From CAJXMH01 sp964001305 (GTDB lineage: Bacteria; Bacteroidota; Bacteroidia; Flavobacteriales_E; Vicingaceae), in NCBI GenBank assembly GCA_964001305.1, contig CAXFAI010000044.1:127653-191652 (forward strand): a stretch of DNA of 64,000 nt. Reading direction: 5' to 3'. Positions 34,157-43,528 of the stretch are shown here, one piece after another; position 1 is the stretch's first letter; the number at the start of each line of letters is the position of its first letter. Made by a program: the position numbers and the translations under genes. A model generated the notes under the pieces. That model made no database searches. It saw only the letters and a program-made list of their open reading frames with translations, and was not told where the DNA came from.

Positions 34157-35110
34157 CTAAAATATTTCGCTTGCAATACTTTTAACTGTTTTTGATTTGC
34201 CCATAGTGTAATAGTGAATGCATGGCACTCCAAACTCAACTAACTCCTTAGATTGTTGTATTGCCCATTCTATACCTACCTTTTTCACATCATCGTTGTT
34301 TTTACATTTTTCCAACTCATCCGTTAAGTTAGAAGGTAAGTCTATATTGAAGAACTTTGGTAAAAAGCTAATATGCCTTAAAGATTCTAAAGGCTTTATA
34401 CCTGGTATAATCGGTACTGAAATACCTTCCTCTCTGCAGAGTTTAACAAAGTCAAAAAACTTTTGATTATCAAAAAATAGTTGGGTTACTACATAGTGAG
34501 CTCCGGAATCAATTTTTTCTTTAAGACGTTTGATATCAGTCCTCATATTTGGAGACTCAAAGTGTTTTTCAGGATAACCTGCTACGCCAATTGAGAAATT
34601 TGTAGGAGTAGCATTTTCTATTTCTTTATCGATGTATATGCCTTTATTTAATTCTACAATTTGTTTAACCAAATCCACTGCGTATTTATTCCCGCCTGGT
34701 TCTGGAACAAAATGTTGTTCCGTTTTAATGGGGTCACCTCTTAATGCAAGCACATTATCTATTCCAAGGAAATGCAAATCAATTAATGCATTTTCTGTTT
34801 CCTCTTTCGTAAATCCTCCACAAATAAGATGCGGTATTGCATCAATATTATACTTGTGCTTAATAGCGGCACAAATACCAACCGTACCAGGTCTTTTTTT
34901 AATAGCTATTTTTTCAAGAAATCCTTTCTCTCGCTTCCTATAAATAAACTCTTCTCTATGATAGGTTACATTGATAAATGCGGGTTTGAATTCCATTAAT
35001 GGATCAATGCCTTCATAAATAGAGTCAATACTCTTACCTTTTAATGGTGGTAAAATTTCAAAAGAAAACAAAGTATTCTTCGAATTTTCAAGTTGTTTGA
35101 TTACTTGCAC
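34157..35110 (-). CDS. metF: Methylenetetrahydrofolate reductase
   Basis: 317 residues, TIM-barrel flavoprotein. Conserved stretches: LFSFEILPPLKGKSID, FINVTYHREE, GICAAIKHKYNIDAIPHLICGGFT, NVLALRGDP, and YVVTQLFFDNQKFFDF. It reduces 5,10-methylene-THF to 5-methyl-THF for methionine synthesis. The frame starts with GTG at 35110; the next in-frame ATG would remove the conserved FEILPP strand. The stop codon abuts the ribE stop head-on with no terminator between them. Confidence 0.94.
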   Translation of the reverse strand: MQVIKQLENSKNTLFSFEILPPLKGKSIDSIYEGIDPLMEFKPAFINVTYHREEFIYRKREKGFLEKIAIKKRPGTVGICAAIKHKYNIDAIPHLICGGFTKEETENALIDLHFLGIDNVLALRGDPIKTEQHFVPEPGGNKYAVDLVKQIVELNKGIYIDKEIENATPTNFSIGVAGYPEKHFESPNMRTDIKRLKEKIDSGAHYVVTQLFFDNQKFFDFVKLCREEGISVPIIPGIKPLESLRHISFLPKFFNIDLPSNLTDELEKCKNNDDVKKVGIEWAIQQSKELVEFGVPCIHYYTMGKSKTVKSIASEIF

Positions 35111-35145
35111 TTCGATTTAATTTTGTTAGTAGTCTGCAAAAATAC

Positions 35146-35170
35146 AAAGGCCTTCATTATGAAGGCCTTT
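35146..35170 (-). terminator. Terminator of the giant CHU_C gene
   Basis: Perfect 10-bp stem AAAGGCCTTC (35146-35155) / GAAGGCCTTT (35161-35170) over a 5-nt loop, followed on the minus strand by GTATTTTTG. It lies 20 nt after the stop codon and only about 35 nt upstream of the metF start. The T-rich tail contains TATTTTTG (35137-35144), which resembles a -7 box for metF. Confidence 0.8.
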
Positions 35171-35189
35171 ACATCAAATTAAATATTAA

Positions 35190-38100
35190 TTAACGTATTA
35201 TTGTGAAGGTTCCTTTAAATGGTTCGGGATATAAGACATCATTAATCTTCAATATGTAGAAGTAGGTTCCGGCTTTCAAATCTTCACCATCCCAATCATT
35301 GTAATAGTTATTGTCTTCAAATACTTTTTCTCCCCATCGGTTGAATACTTGCAATAAACTACCTGGATACAATTCTAATAAAGTAAATGCTAAGTAATCA
35401 TTAATACCATCTCCATTTGGAGTAAATACATTGATTGGTCTAACAATTGCGTCACAAGCTTCTGCTGTTATTATCGGACCATACTTACAGCTTGCACCAT
35501 CAGGAACTTCATTATTATAAGCTCTAACTTGTAATTTCATTTGTTGTCCAATAATCTTATGCTGAATTCCATAAAGGCCATTCGCTTCTTCCCAAGGAAG
35601 CGAATCACCACCTGGTGTAATTCCTCTAACTTCATAACCATCAGCTCCTGGTGCTACATCCCAATTGAAGTTTTGGATGACACTTCCATCTTTAAATGAA
35701 ATATCTCTACAAGCGGCATTCATGCTATCTAATTTATCCGCAAGATATACTCGAATAGAATCTTTTGCATCACAGGTACTTCCAAAAGCAGACCTTTTTG
35801 TTACTTCAATAAGGAATGTGCCTTCATCTGATATGGAGTATACGCTATCATTAGCTCCGCTTATTAAATTTCCATCTTGAAACCATTTATACTCCATTGA
35901 ATCAGGAAACATATTTTCTGCAATTTGAACACTATTAAAAGGGGCATTTGGACAAATTGTTGTGTCTGTAACAGAGTAACTGCTTAATTCAGAGTTGCTT
36001 TCTGTGTATAAATCAGCTATGACTTGATTTTTAACTACTCTGAAAGTATCTCTTTCATAACAAGTATGGCCCGCAATGTTAAAAGGCACTGTAGTGGCAA
36101 AAACATTAAATTTATTAACTTCTTGTCCTGGCAAAGCTAAAGATGATCTACCTGAGCTAATAACAAGCCAGTCTTTGGGGTTAGCCCAATCTTTGGCTGT
36201 AGGAATATCTGAAAAGGTATTTAGTAGTCTAGAAAAAGTAATTTGACTTGCTATTGCTCCATCATTTACTACATGTTTTTCTAAATCTATTATAGGAAAG
36301 TCATCTTCAGGGCATAAATCATAATCTGGGATTTCAACTGGAGGATTTTCATAGCGAGTGACTCTAAAAATGTCAGTATCATAACAAATTGATTCTCTGA
36401 TTAACGCACCTGTATTTGGGTGGTATACACTATAGTCTAGTCCAACTCCAACCTGCCAGGTTACTGTATTAACTCTAGCATTAGGATTAGTTGAACGAGG
36501 AATACTAATGTCATGAAAAGCCCATCTTTTACCATCATTTGGATGCTTACTAATTTCCGTATTGTAAATTGTATCAATTGGAGTTAGAGGGTCTAGAGGG
36601 TCCATTTTCCAAGTATAAAAAACCCTAGGGTCAAACTGTGCATTTGTTTGAAAAGCTGAATCTACAGGATAGTTTGGAGTTTTATCGGTCACTGCTGGAA
36701 AACAGTAGGTATGATCCTCAATTGGATGGTCATAAGTAAAATCATCATTAATATAAACCTTTACATAGGGTTGATTAATGGGTAATTCATAGTCACATTT
36801 GTTTTTGATGGTTGTGCTGTCATTGCTACCATATCTAAAAAAGATGTTGTATTCTCCTGGGCCAAGTGGTTTATGTAAAATTAGTGTAACTTGGTTAAAC
36901 TCTCCTACAGAGCTGCATGACCGCATTCTATTTTTTATTGGACTAACTGGTTCAGTAGGTGTAATGTAAGCGTAGTATGCTTCGTTTATAAACGCAGCTA
37001 ATGTGTCCATTCTATCATATCCAAGTCCGATTCTAAAATCAGTTTTATCTATATAAGAACATAGCAAAGGCTCTGATAAATTAAAAGTTAAGGTATCTGT
37101 ACCACAATCAAACTCAAATGCATCTTCAACTGAATTGTAGGTAGAAACATATCTGTCTTCACCTAAAGAAGGGTCAAAAACGGCTTCAACTCCTTCAAAG
37201 TCAGGAAGTCTAGAGTTGCCGTCGTCATCAAAGATAAAGCGAGATTCGTAAAAAGTGGTATTAACAAAAGTATCTTTTGCAAGAATTGTATTTGTTGCTG
37301 CATCATTATAATAAACTCTTCTTTGTTCGTTTATCTTAAAAGTCACAAGACTAGTAAAACGCGTACTTGGAGTGAATGCCATTGTTCCAGAACTACGGTC
37401 TAAAATAAGTTGCTGGCCTTCAATGGGTAATGGTTGATCAAAAGGATAAGCTGGCTGCAGGTATGTTAATGCAGTGGTAGCATTTTCCGCTCTAGCGTTC
37501 GCAAATTCATAGCTTAAAATGTCATTATTTTTCTGATCAAACAATGGTACCTGATATGTATATCTTTTGCCAACTAAAAAAGAAGCAACAGGATCAGTAT
37601 TTACCAATTCAGCTGAATTGTATTTTCTTGGGTTGAATACTCTATTTGGACTTCCATTTTGAAAGCCTGTAATAGCACCAACATAGAAGTTGTTTAAAAG
37701 AGTTTCAATGTAGAAAAGTTGAGCAGGGCGCACATTGTTATATTCTGAAGAACGAGCTTCGCCTGAAAAGGAAATAACCCAATCTCGGGCCGGAGGTAAA
37801 ACAACTGGACTTGTGTTTTGGTATAAAGCCCCTTCGGTTAATACTCGGCTATTGTTTAAACAATATTGAACTACAGGTCCTTCGTTAAACCTTCTATCTA
37901 AAACTAAATTCTGTGATATGTTAAGAGATTTAGAGCTAATTGTAACAGTTTTTGTTCCAGTTAAAGCTACACCATTTGGTATGTTATCTCTGTAAAAGTG
38001 AAGTGTGACTTGGTATGGCTGAGGTAAGTCACGATAATTGTCAGGAGCGGCACCATCTAAATATAAACTATCTAAGTAGTAAGTATTCCCTTGACCTAAT

Positions 38101-38669
38101 ACTCCGTAATTATAATAGATATACAAGACATCATAGTCAATGTTGAAATCTAAGGCTGGTGACGTAGCTACTGGACTAGAAAAATCAAAAGGAAGTGTTT
38201 CCCATGAATTAGCTGTTGCAGTTGATATTTCTGTTTCAACAAATTCTGATGGGTTACTAGAATTTTCTGCTCTTAGTCTAATGACTGAACCAATAAGAGG
38301 AGAATAAATTCTTGCCATCATTGTTGTTTGACCAGTTGCAAAGGGTATCGGTGAAGAAAGTTTATTGCCTAATTGGGTATTTGCTGTAGCTTGAGAACCA
38401 GTAAGTTTTTGTGTAGCAAGAACTCTATTTCCACCTTGTGTGGGACTAACGACAAAGTTAGAAGAAGCTCCACCGAAATCTCTTTTACTGTAATTGATAA
38501 AGTTATTGTTATCCCAATCTAAGGGTAAAGACATTGGATATTTTTCATCTCCAACATAGTCAATTTCAATATACCCTCCGGCCCATACTTGTGATTGTGC
38601 TTTGGTTTCTATTCTCCCAATAAAAAGAATTAAAAAACTTAATGACACTAAAAATGAAAACTTTCTCAT
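35190..38669 (-). CDS. Giant secreted protein with CHU_C C-terminal domain
   Basis: 1159 residues from the ATG at 38669, which gives a clear signal peptide (MRKFSFLVSLSFLILFIGRI); a longer frame adds 33 residues that do not look like a signal. Residues about 25-220 (VWAGGYIEIDYVGDEKYP, YNYGVLGQGNTYYLDSLYLDG) and repeats through about 1050 are beta-rich without a recognised enzyme motif. The last 95 residues are CHU_C: RPINVFTPNGDGINDYLAF, LLQVFNRWGEKVFED, DWDGEDLKAGTYFYIL. T9SS cargo, surface-located. Divergent from lepA; own terminator downstream. Confidence 0.85.
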   Translation of the reverse strand: MRKFSFLVSLSFLILFIGRIETKAQSQVWAGGYIEIDYVGDEKYPMSLPLDWDNNNFINYSKRDFGGASSNFVVSPTQGGNRVLATQKLTGSQATANTQLGNKLSSPIPFATGQTTMMARIYSPLIGSVIRLRAENSSNPSEFVETEISTATANSWETLPFDFSSPVATSPALDFNIDYDVLYIYYNYGVLGQGNTYYLDSLYLDGAAPDNYRDLPQPYQVTLHFYRDNIPNGVALTGTKTVTISSKSLNISQNLVLDRRFNEGPVVQYCLNNSRVLTEGALYQNTSPVVLPPARDWVISFSGEARSSEYNNVRPAQLFYIETLLNNFYVGAITGFQNGSPNRVFNPRKYNSAELVNTDPVASFLVGKRYTYQVPLFDQKNNDILSYEFANARAENATTALTYLQPAYPFDQPLPIEGQQLILDRSSGTMAFTPSTRFTSLVTFKINEQRRVYYNDAATNTILAKDTFVNTTFYESRFIFDDDGNSRLPDFEGVEAVFDPSLGEDRYVSTYNSVEDAFEFDCGTDTLTFNLSEPLLCSYIDKTDFRIGLGYDRMDTLAAFINEAYYAYITPTEPVSPIKNRMRSCSSVGEFNQVTLILHKPLGPGEYNIFFRYGSNDSTTIKNKCDYELPINQPYVKVYINDDFTYDHPIEDHTYCFPAVTDKTPNYPVDSAFQTNAQFDPRVFYTWKMDPLDPLTPIDTIYNTEISKHPNDGKRWAFHDISIPRSTNPNARVNTVTWQVGVGLDYSVYHPNTGALIRESICYDTDIFRVTRYENPPVEIPDYDLCPEDDFPIIDLEKHVVNDGAIASQITFSRLLNTFSDIPTAKDWANPKDWLVISSGRSSLALPGQEVNKFNVFATTVPFNIAGHTCYERDTFRVVKNQVIADLYTESNSELSSYSVTDTTICPNAPFNSVQIAENMFPDSMEYKWFQDGNLISGANDSVYSISDEGTFLIEVTKRSAFGSTCDAKDSIRVYLADKLDSMNAACRDISFKDGSVIQNFNWDVAPGADGYEVRGITPGGDSLPWEEANGLYGIQHKIIGQQMKLQVRAYNNEVPDGASCKYGPIITAEACDAIVRPINVFTPNGDGINDYLAFTLLELYPGSLLQVFNRWGEKVFEDNNYYNDWDGEDLKAGTYFYILKINDVLYPEPFKGTFTIIR

Positions 38670-38833
38670 TGAAATATAGTAAGTAGTTAGTTGTTCTAAA
38701 TTGTATTGCAATCCGTAAAGAAACGGAATTTTCCGCTCTTTTACAATGCTTATTTCTTTACTTGCCAATGATGACGCATATAAATACTTATTAGTTGCAT
38801 CTTTAATTCAAGAATTTTGATTCTATAAAAACT

Positions 38834-38841
38834 TACTTTTG
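38834..38841 (+). promoter_or_regulatory. Possible -7 box of the lepA promoter
   Basis: TACTTTTG matches TAnnTTTG, 19 nt before the lepA ATG. No good -33 element at the usual distance, so this is tentative. Confidence 0.35.
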
Positions 38842-38860
38842 AGGCCTTGAAGATATAGGT

Positions 38861-40657
38861 ATGGAGCACATTCGGAATTTTTGCATTATTGCCCACATTG
38901 ATCATGGGAAAAGTACATTGGCAGACCGTTTGCTAGAAAAAACGCAAACTATTACATTGAGAGAGCTTCAAGCACAAACGCTTGATGATATGGATTTGGA
39001 GCGTGAACGTGGAATTACCATCAAGAGTCATGCTATTCAGATGAACTTTGCTCGAGAAAATGAAAAGTATATTTTAAACTTGATTGATACTCCTGGTCAT
39101 GTTGATTTTTCCTATGAAGTTTCTCGATCTATTGCAGCCTGTGAAGGGGCTTTACTTATTGTAGATGCTTCTCAAGGAATTCAAGCACAAACTATCTCGA
39201 ATTTATACTTAGCCTTAGAACATGATTTGGAAATTATTCCAGTTCTAAATAAGATAGATTTACCTTCGGCCATGCCTGAAGAGGTGAAAGATCAAATTGT
39301 AGATTTGATTGGCTGCAACCGAGACGATATTTTGGCTGCCAGTGGAAAAACTGGCGAAGGTGTAGAAGATATTTTAAATGCCATTGTAGATCGAATTCCT
39401 CATCCGGAAGGTGATCCAAACAAACCTTTACAAGCGCTAATTTTTGATTCTGTTTTTGATTCTTATCGTGGAATTCACGCATACTTTAAAGTGTTGAATG
39501 GCGAAATAAAAAAAGGTGACAAAGTAAAATTTGTAAACACTGGCAAAGAATACGGAGCAGACGAAGTTGGAGTATTAAAGCTGAAAAAAGAGCCCCGTCA
39601 AGTCATAAAAACTGGGGATGTTGGATATATTGTTTCAGGAATTAAAACAGCACGTGAGGTAAAAGTAGGAGACACTTTAACAACCGTTGCTAATCCTTGT
39701 CAAGAAGCCATTAAAGGGTTTGAAAATGTAAAACCCATGGTTTTTGCCGGTATCTATCCTGTAGATACAGATGAATATGAAGAATTGAGAGAGGCCATGG
39801 AAAAACTTCAGCTCAATGATGCTTCTTTGACCTTTGAGCCAGAATCTTCTGCGGCTTTGGGGTTTGGTTTTCGTTGTGGTTTTCTAGGAATGCTACACAT
39901 GGAAATTATTCAAGAGCGCTTAGAGCGTGAGTTTGACATGACGGTCATTACCACAGTTCCCAACGTTTCTTATTACGCTTATTTAGTAAAAAAGCCAGAA
40001 GATCGCATTATGATTAATAATCCTTCTGACTTGCCTGAATCTACTTTGTTGGATCGGGTAGAGGAACCTTTTATAAAAGCACAAATTATTACCAAGTCGG
40101 ATTACATTGGTGCAGTTATGAATTTGTGTATCGAGAAAAGAGGGGAGTTGCAAAATCAGGTTTATTTAACCACCGACCGTGTTGAGTTGACTTTTCACAT
40201 CCCTTTAGCTGAGATTGTTTTCGATTTTTATGACCGATTGAAAACCATGTCACGCGGTTATGCTTCTTTTGATTATTACCCAATTGGCTATCAAAAATCG
40301 AGCTTAGTTAAAATGGATTTGCTGCTGAATGGAGATCAAGTAGATGCGCTTTCTGCATTAATTCATAAAGACAAAGCTTTTGAGTTAGGGAAAAAAATCT
40401 GTTTGAAGTTAAAAGAATTACTTCCAAGACAACAGTTTGATATTGCCATACAAGCAGCAGTTGGAGCAAAAATCATTGCAAGAGAAACCGTTAAAGCTCT
40501 TCGAAAAGATGTAACTGCTAAGTGTTATGGTGGTGATATAAGTCGTAAACGTAAGTTACTTGAAAAGCAAAAAGAAGGAAAGAAACGCATGCGTCAAATA
40601 GGTAGCGTCGAGGTACCTCAGAATGCTTTCCTAGCAGTTTTGAAGTTGAATGATTAG
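38861..40657 (+). CDS. lepA: Elongation factor 4 (LepA)
   Basis: 598 residues. G-domain motifs: IAHIDHGKSTLADRLL (G1), RERGITIKSHA (G2), LIDTPGHVDF (G3), LNKIDLP (G4). The C-terminal LepA-specific domain carries KMDLLLNGDQVDALSALIHKDKA and VTAKCYGGDISRKRKLLEKQKEGKKRMR. Ribosome-binding GTPase acting during initiation or elongation stress. It overlaps the convergent lipoprotein gene by 4 nt at the stop codons. Confidence 0.97.
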   Translation: MEHIRNFCIIAHIDHGKSTLADRLLEKTQTITLRELQAQTLDDMDLERERGITIKSHAIQMNFARENEKYILNLIDTPGHVDFSYEVSRSIAACEGALLIVDASQGIQAQTISNLYLALEHDLEIIPVLNKIDLPSAMPEEVKDQIVDLIGCNRDDILAASGKTGEGVEDILNAIVDRIPHPEGDPNKPLQALIFDSVFDSYRGIHAYFKVLNGEIKKGDKVKFVNTGKEYGADEVGVLKLKKEPRQVIKTGDVGYIVSGIKTAREVKVGDTLTTVANPCQEAIKGFENVKPMVFAGIYPVDTDEYEELREAMEKLQLNDASLTFEPESSAALGFGFRCGFLGMLHMEIIQERLEREFDMTVITTVPNVSYYAYLVKKPEDRIMINNPSDLPESTLLDRVEEPFIKAQIITKSDYIGAVMNLCIEKRGELQNQVYLTTDRVELTFHIPLAEIVFDFYDRLKTMSRGYASFDYYPIGYQKSSLVKMDLLLNGDQVDALSALIHKDKAFELGKKICLKLKELLPRQQFDIAIQAAVGAKIIARETVKALRKDVTAKCYGGDISRKRKLLEKQKEGKKRMRQIGSVEVPQNAFLAVLKLND

Positions 40658-41910
40658 TTGACCTTTAATAATACCCTAGCAGCAGAGTCAAGTTTGTTTT
40701 GAAAATGTAATGTGTAAAGCCCAGGCTTTAATGCTAAAAGAATCTCTTCTTTCTCTTTTGTCAGAACATCTAAATCATATGGTATAGCTTCGTTGCCGTA
40801 TTCATTTTGTAGAATGGCCATAGCAAAGTATGGTTTTTTCAAATTGACCAAACTATCAGGTATTCTAATCCAAACATTTTCGTTTTCTACAAGCCAATTG
40901 GGTTTAGCTATTTCATACTTCGCCTGTTCATGAAAAACCATGATATCAAAAGCACTGTCATTTCGTTTACCTAAATAAGAAAGCTGATTCGAGTCAAGAA
41001 ATACAGTTGGTTCACTAATATTTAGTCGCTTTGATAATGGATTTAAATAAGAAAAGTCAAAACGATTGTCAAATTTGGTTTGGTTAACCGTTAATGGGTT
41101 TATTCCAGTGTATTCTGTCAATCTTCCTGCCATTGCTTTTTCCCAACTTCCTTGCATTTGGCCTTCGGTGGCATGTGCATATCCACAGTGAATGAGATAC
41201 TTCCCATTTTTGTTCTTTTCCATAAATGCAACAATGTTTTTAGCCTGATTAATTTCTCGTGGTTTTCCATTTCCTTCTCCTTCATAAGGGAATAAAGTGT
41301 ATCCAATTTCTAAGGCTTCTCGGATTAAATTGCCAAACTGTGGTTCTTTCGAGTAAGTTCCAGAAAGTTTAATTGGGTATTTTCTTTGGTTAAGCTCAAA
41401 GTCAGATATTTCTCCTCTATTTGTCAAAGTTTCTAAACCTAAGTAACGGAAGCCATTATTGTAAAGTTCTTCAAGTAGACTTCTGGTAAAAAATCGATGT
41501 TTTGGCTTATGGTGGGCTTCGTTGATAATTAACACTTGCTCTTTAGCCGCTCGATTAAGAATATAAGTCTTAGCATTTACTGGCTTATATGCGTTTTTAA
41601 AAACAGCAAAGTCGGAATTACTCATCGGTCTTGGTTTGCCATACTTGCCATAAAACTGTTCGTCAGTTTCTCTTTCCATTCCAATGTAGGAATATTCAGT
41701 TCCTGCTTTTTGGTTTGCCCATGGCTTTTCGCAAGTATCCAAGTAAAGTTTTATATCAGAAGGGAATTCATAATACAGTTCAATCGAGTCGGCTCTCACA
41801 ATTTCGCCTAGCTCAAAAGTTGGTCTATTGTTTTTATTTGTTTGCTTTTGTTCAGTGTTACAAGAAGTAAGAACGCCCGCCACTAGCGCAAAAAGTATAA
41901 TCGGTTTCAT
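40654..41910 (-). CDS. Lipoprotein with erythromycin-esterase/Tiki/ChaN-like domain
   Basis: 418 residues. Lipoprotein signal with Cys17 (AGVLTSCNTE). The central domain has an acidic/histidine pattern of the EreA-Tiki-ChaN superfamily: VLIINEAHHKPKHRFF (Glu131, His133, His134), FRYLGLETL (Glu160), TLFPYEGEGN, and YLIHCGYAHATEG (about 240). These residues form the metal or catalytic site in that superfamily. The C-terminal 130 residues look like a beta-rich module. Located in the periplasm or outer membrane. The exact activity (esterase, peptidase or haem binding) cannot be told; it is not called an antibiotic-resistance gene. Convergent with lepA, upstream neighbour thiL. Confidence 0.6.
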   Translation of the reverse strand: MKPIILFALVAGVLTSCNTEQKQTNKNNRPTFELGEIVRADSIELYYEFPSDIKLYLDTCEKPWANQKAGTEYSYIGMERETDEQFYGKYGKPRPMSNSDFAVFKNAYKPVNAKTYILNRAAKEQVLIINEAHHKPKHRFFTRSLLEELYNNGFRYLGLETLTNRGEISDFELNQRKYPIKLSGTYSKEPQFGNLIREALEIGYTLFPYEGEGNGKPREINQAKNIVAFMEKNKNGKYLIHCGYAHATEGQMQGSWEKAMAGRLTEYTGINPLTVNQTKFDNRFDFSYLNPLSKRLNISEPTVFLDSNQLSYLGKRNDSAFDIMVFHEQAKYEIAKPNWLVENENVWIRIPDSLVNLKKPYFAMAILQNEYGNEAIPYDLDVLTKEKEEILLALKPGLYTLHFQNKLDSAARVLLKVN

Positions 41911-41964
41911 AGTTTTTTGATTAAATGTAACTAGAAACTTTAAATACTTAAAACTTTTAACTTT

Positions 41965-43014
41965 TTACTCTTCTTTATGCGACTCCCAGCCTTGAGCTTT
42001 CAATGGAATGAGGCTTCCTGTTCCTTTGCCAATCATGTGACAACCTGAGTTCTCTTCAGTTACATGACCAATAATGGTAATTCCTGGCGTGTCTTTTATT
42101 TTATCATGATAATCTAAAGGCACTGTGAAAAGAAGTTCATAATCTTCTCCTCCGTTTAAAGCGGCCAAGGTAGCATCAACTTTAAATTCTTCCATAGTGC
42201 TTACGGTGGTAGGGTCTATTGGTAATTTGTCTTCATAAATCTGCAAGCCCACTTTTGAGGCTTTTGCCAAATGAATCAATTCAGATGATAGTCCATCAGA
42301 TATGTCAATCATTGAATTGGGTTGAACCCCTTCTTTTTCGAAAAAGTCAATTAATTCTTTTCTTGCTTCAGGCTTTAATTGTCTTTCTAAAATGTAATCT
42401 TTTCCGCTCAAGTCTGGCTGAATCTTAGCATCTTCTTGAAAAACAGCTTTCTCTCTTTCCAGTACTTGTAGTCCAGCATAAGCGGCTCCTAAATCTCCAC
42501 TTACACAAATCAAATCATTCTCTTGAGCTCCACTTCTTTGGGTGATTTTGTCTTCATCTGCTTCGCCTAAAACGGTAACACTAATCATCAATCCACTTAA
42601 TGAAGAAGTGGTGTCTCCACCCACTAAATCTACATTGTAAATTTCACAAGCAAGATTAATCCCTTCGTAAATTTCCTCCATCGCCTCAACCGACATGCGG
42701 TTTGAAACTGCTACAGAAACTGTGATTTGTGTCGGACGTGCATTCATGGCATAGATGTCGGAGAAATTAACGACTGCAGCTTTGTAGCCCAAGTGTTTTA
42801 AAGGTGTATAAAGCAAGTCAAAATGAACTCCTTCTACCAGCATGTCAGTCGAAACAAGTACATGTGATCTTTTAGGTTTTATAATTGCAGCATCATCTCC
42901 AACTCCTTTTATGGATGAAGGTTGTTTGAGTTCAATCTTTTCCGTTAGCTTTTTTATTAGGCCAAATTCGCCTAAGCTGTTTAGTGGCGTGGGTTCAAAA
43001 TTATTTTCTTGCAT
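41965..43014 (-). CDS. thiL: Thiamine-monophosphate kinase
   Basis: 349 residues. ATP-binding motif GVGDDAAI at about 41-48, then STDMLVEGVHFDL, GYKAAVVNFSDIYAM, VDLVGGDTTSS, VSGDLGAAYAGL and DISDGLSSEL, all typical of ThiL. It phosphorylates thiamine phosphate to thiamine diphosphate, the cofactor of Dxs, encoded in this window. A TAACTTTG box ends 4 nt before the ATG, suggesting a leaderless message. Confidence 0.94.
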   Translation of the reverse strand: MQENNFEPTPLNSLGEFGLIKKLTEKIELKQPSSIKGVGDDAAIIKPKRSHVLVSTDMLVEGVHFDLLYTPLKHLGYKAAVVNFSDIYAMNARPTQITVSVAVSNRMSVEAMEEIYEGINLACEIYNVDLVGGDTTSSLSGLMISVTVLGEADEDKITQRSGAQENDLICVSGDLGAAYAGLQVLEREKAVFQEDAKIQPDLSGKDYILERQLKPEARKELIDFFEKEGVQPNSMIDISDGLSSELIHLAKASKVGLQIYEDKLPIDPTTVSTMEEFKVDATLAALNGGEDYELLFTVPLDYHDKIKDTPGITIIGHVTEENSGCHMIGKGTGSLIPLKAQGWESHKEE

Positions 43015-43018
43015 GGGG

Positions 43019-43026
43019 CAAAGTTA
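43019..43026 (-). promoter_or_regulatory. -7 box of the thiL promoter
   Basis: TAACTTTG on the minus strand (43019-43026) matches TAnnTTTG and ends 4 nt before the thiL ATG. No clear -33 element. Confidence 0.45.
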
Positions 43027-43121
43027 GTTAAAGCATTCTTCTTATCTGATTTAGAACAGACTAAGCCTTTTGTAAAACAAAGCAATTGAACAACTGTTAG
43101 TTAGGGTAGTTTTGAATGCTT

Positions 43122-43157
43122 ATTTAGACTTTATCTAAATTAAGATAAGTAACTTTG
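43122..43157 (+). promoter_or_regulatory. SUF operon promoter with Fur-box-like palindrome
   Basis: ATTTAGA (43122-43128) and TCTAAAT (43134-43140) form a 19-bp palindrome with a 5-nt centre, the size and A/T-rich character of a Fur box. The -7 box TAACTTTG (43150-43157) follows 9 nt later, so the palindrome covers the -33 region, an arrangement suited to iron-dependent repression of SUF. Regulator identity is inferred; a Rrf2-type regulator is the alternative. Confidence 0.55.
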
Positions 43158-43167
43158 CAAAAAATTA

Positions 43168-43506
43168 ATGCTAGCGCTTATGATTAAAGTAAAAGATAGT
43201 GCTCGAGACAAAATTTTCAACCTGCTTCAATCAGAAGGTAAGGCACAAGATAGTTTTGTTCGAGTTGGAGTAAAAGGCGGTGGTTGTTCAGGTTTGATGT
43301 ACAATTTAGAGTTTGACTCTGAACAACATGATGACGATAAGCTTATCGAAGACAATCAAGTTAAAATTTTAGTAGATAAAAAAAGTGTTTTGTACCTCGT
43401 TGGAACGGAATTGGATTTCTCTGATGGATTGAATGGCAAAGGCTTTAGTTTTATCAATCCAAACGCCTCAAGAACATGTGGTTGCGGCGAAAGTTTTTCA
43501 ATTTAA
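43168..43506 (+). CDS. Fe-S assembly scaffold/carrier, IscA/SufA family
   Basis: 112 residues. Three invariant cysteines of the HesB/IscA family: Cys40 in GGGCSGL, and Cys104, Cys106 in TCGCGESF. These hold a cluster or iron passed on from the SufBCD complex. First gene of the SUF operon, 22 nt before sufB. A second possible start is the ATG at 43180 (MIKVKDS), which fits the family's usual length better. Confidence 0.9.
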   Translation: MLALMIKVKDSARDKIFNLLQSEGKAQDSFVRVGVKGGGCSGLMYNLEFDSEQHDDDKLIEDNQVKILVDKKSVLYLVGTELDFSDGLNGKGFSFINPNASRTCGCGESFSI

Positions 43507-43528
43507 GGCAAACCTAAGTAGACAGGAT

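Noticed and set aside
40654..41910. Macrolide resistance gene
   Set aside because: Only superfamily-level motif similarity; a lipoprotein in a core region with no resistance context.
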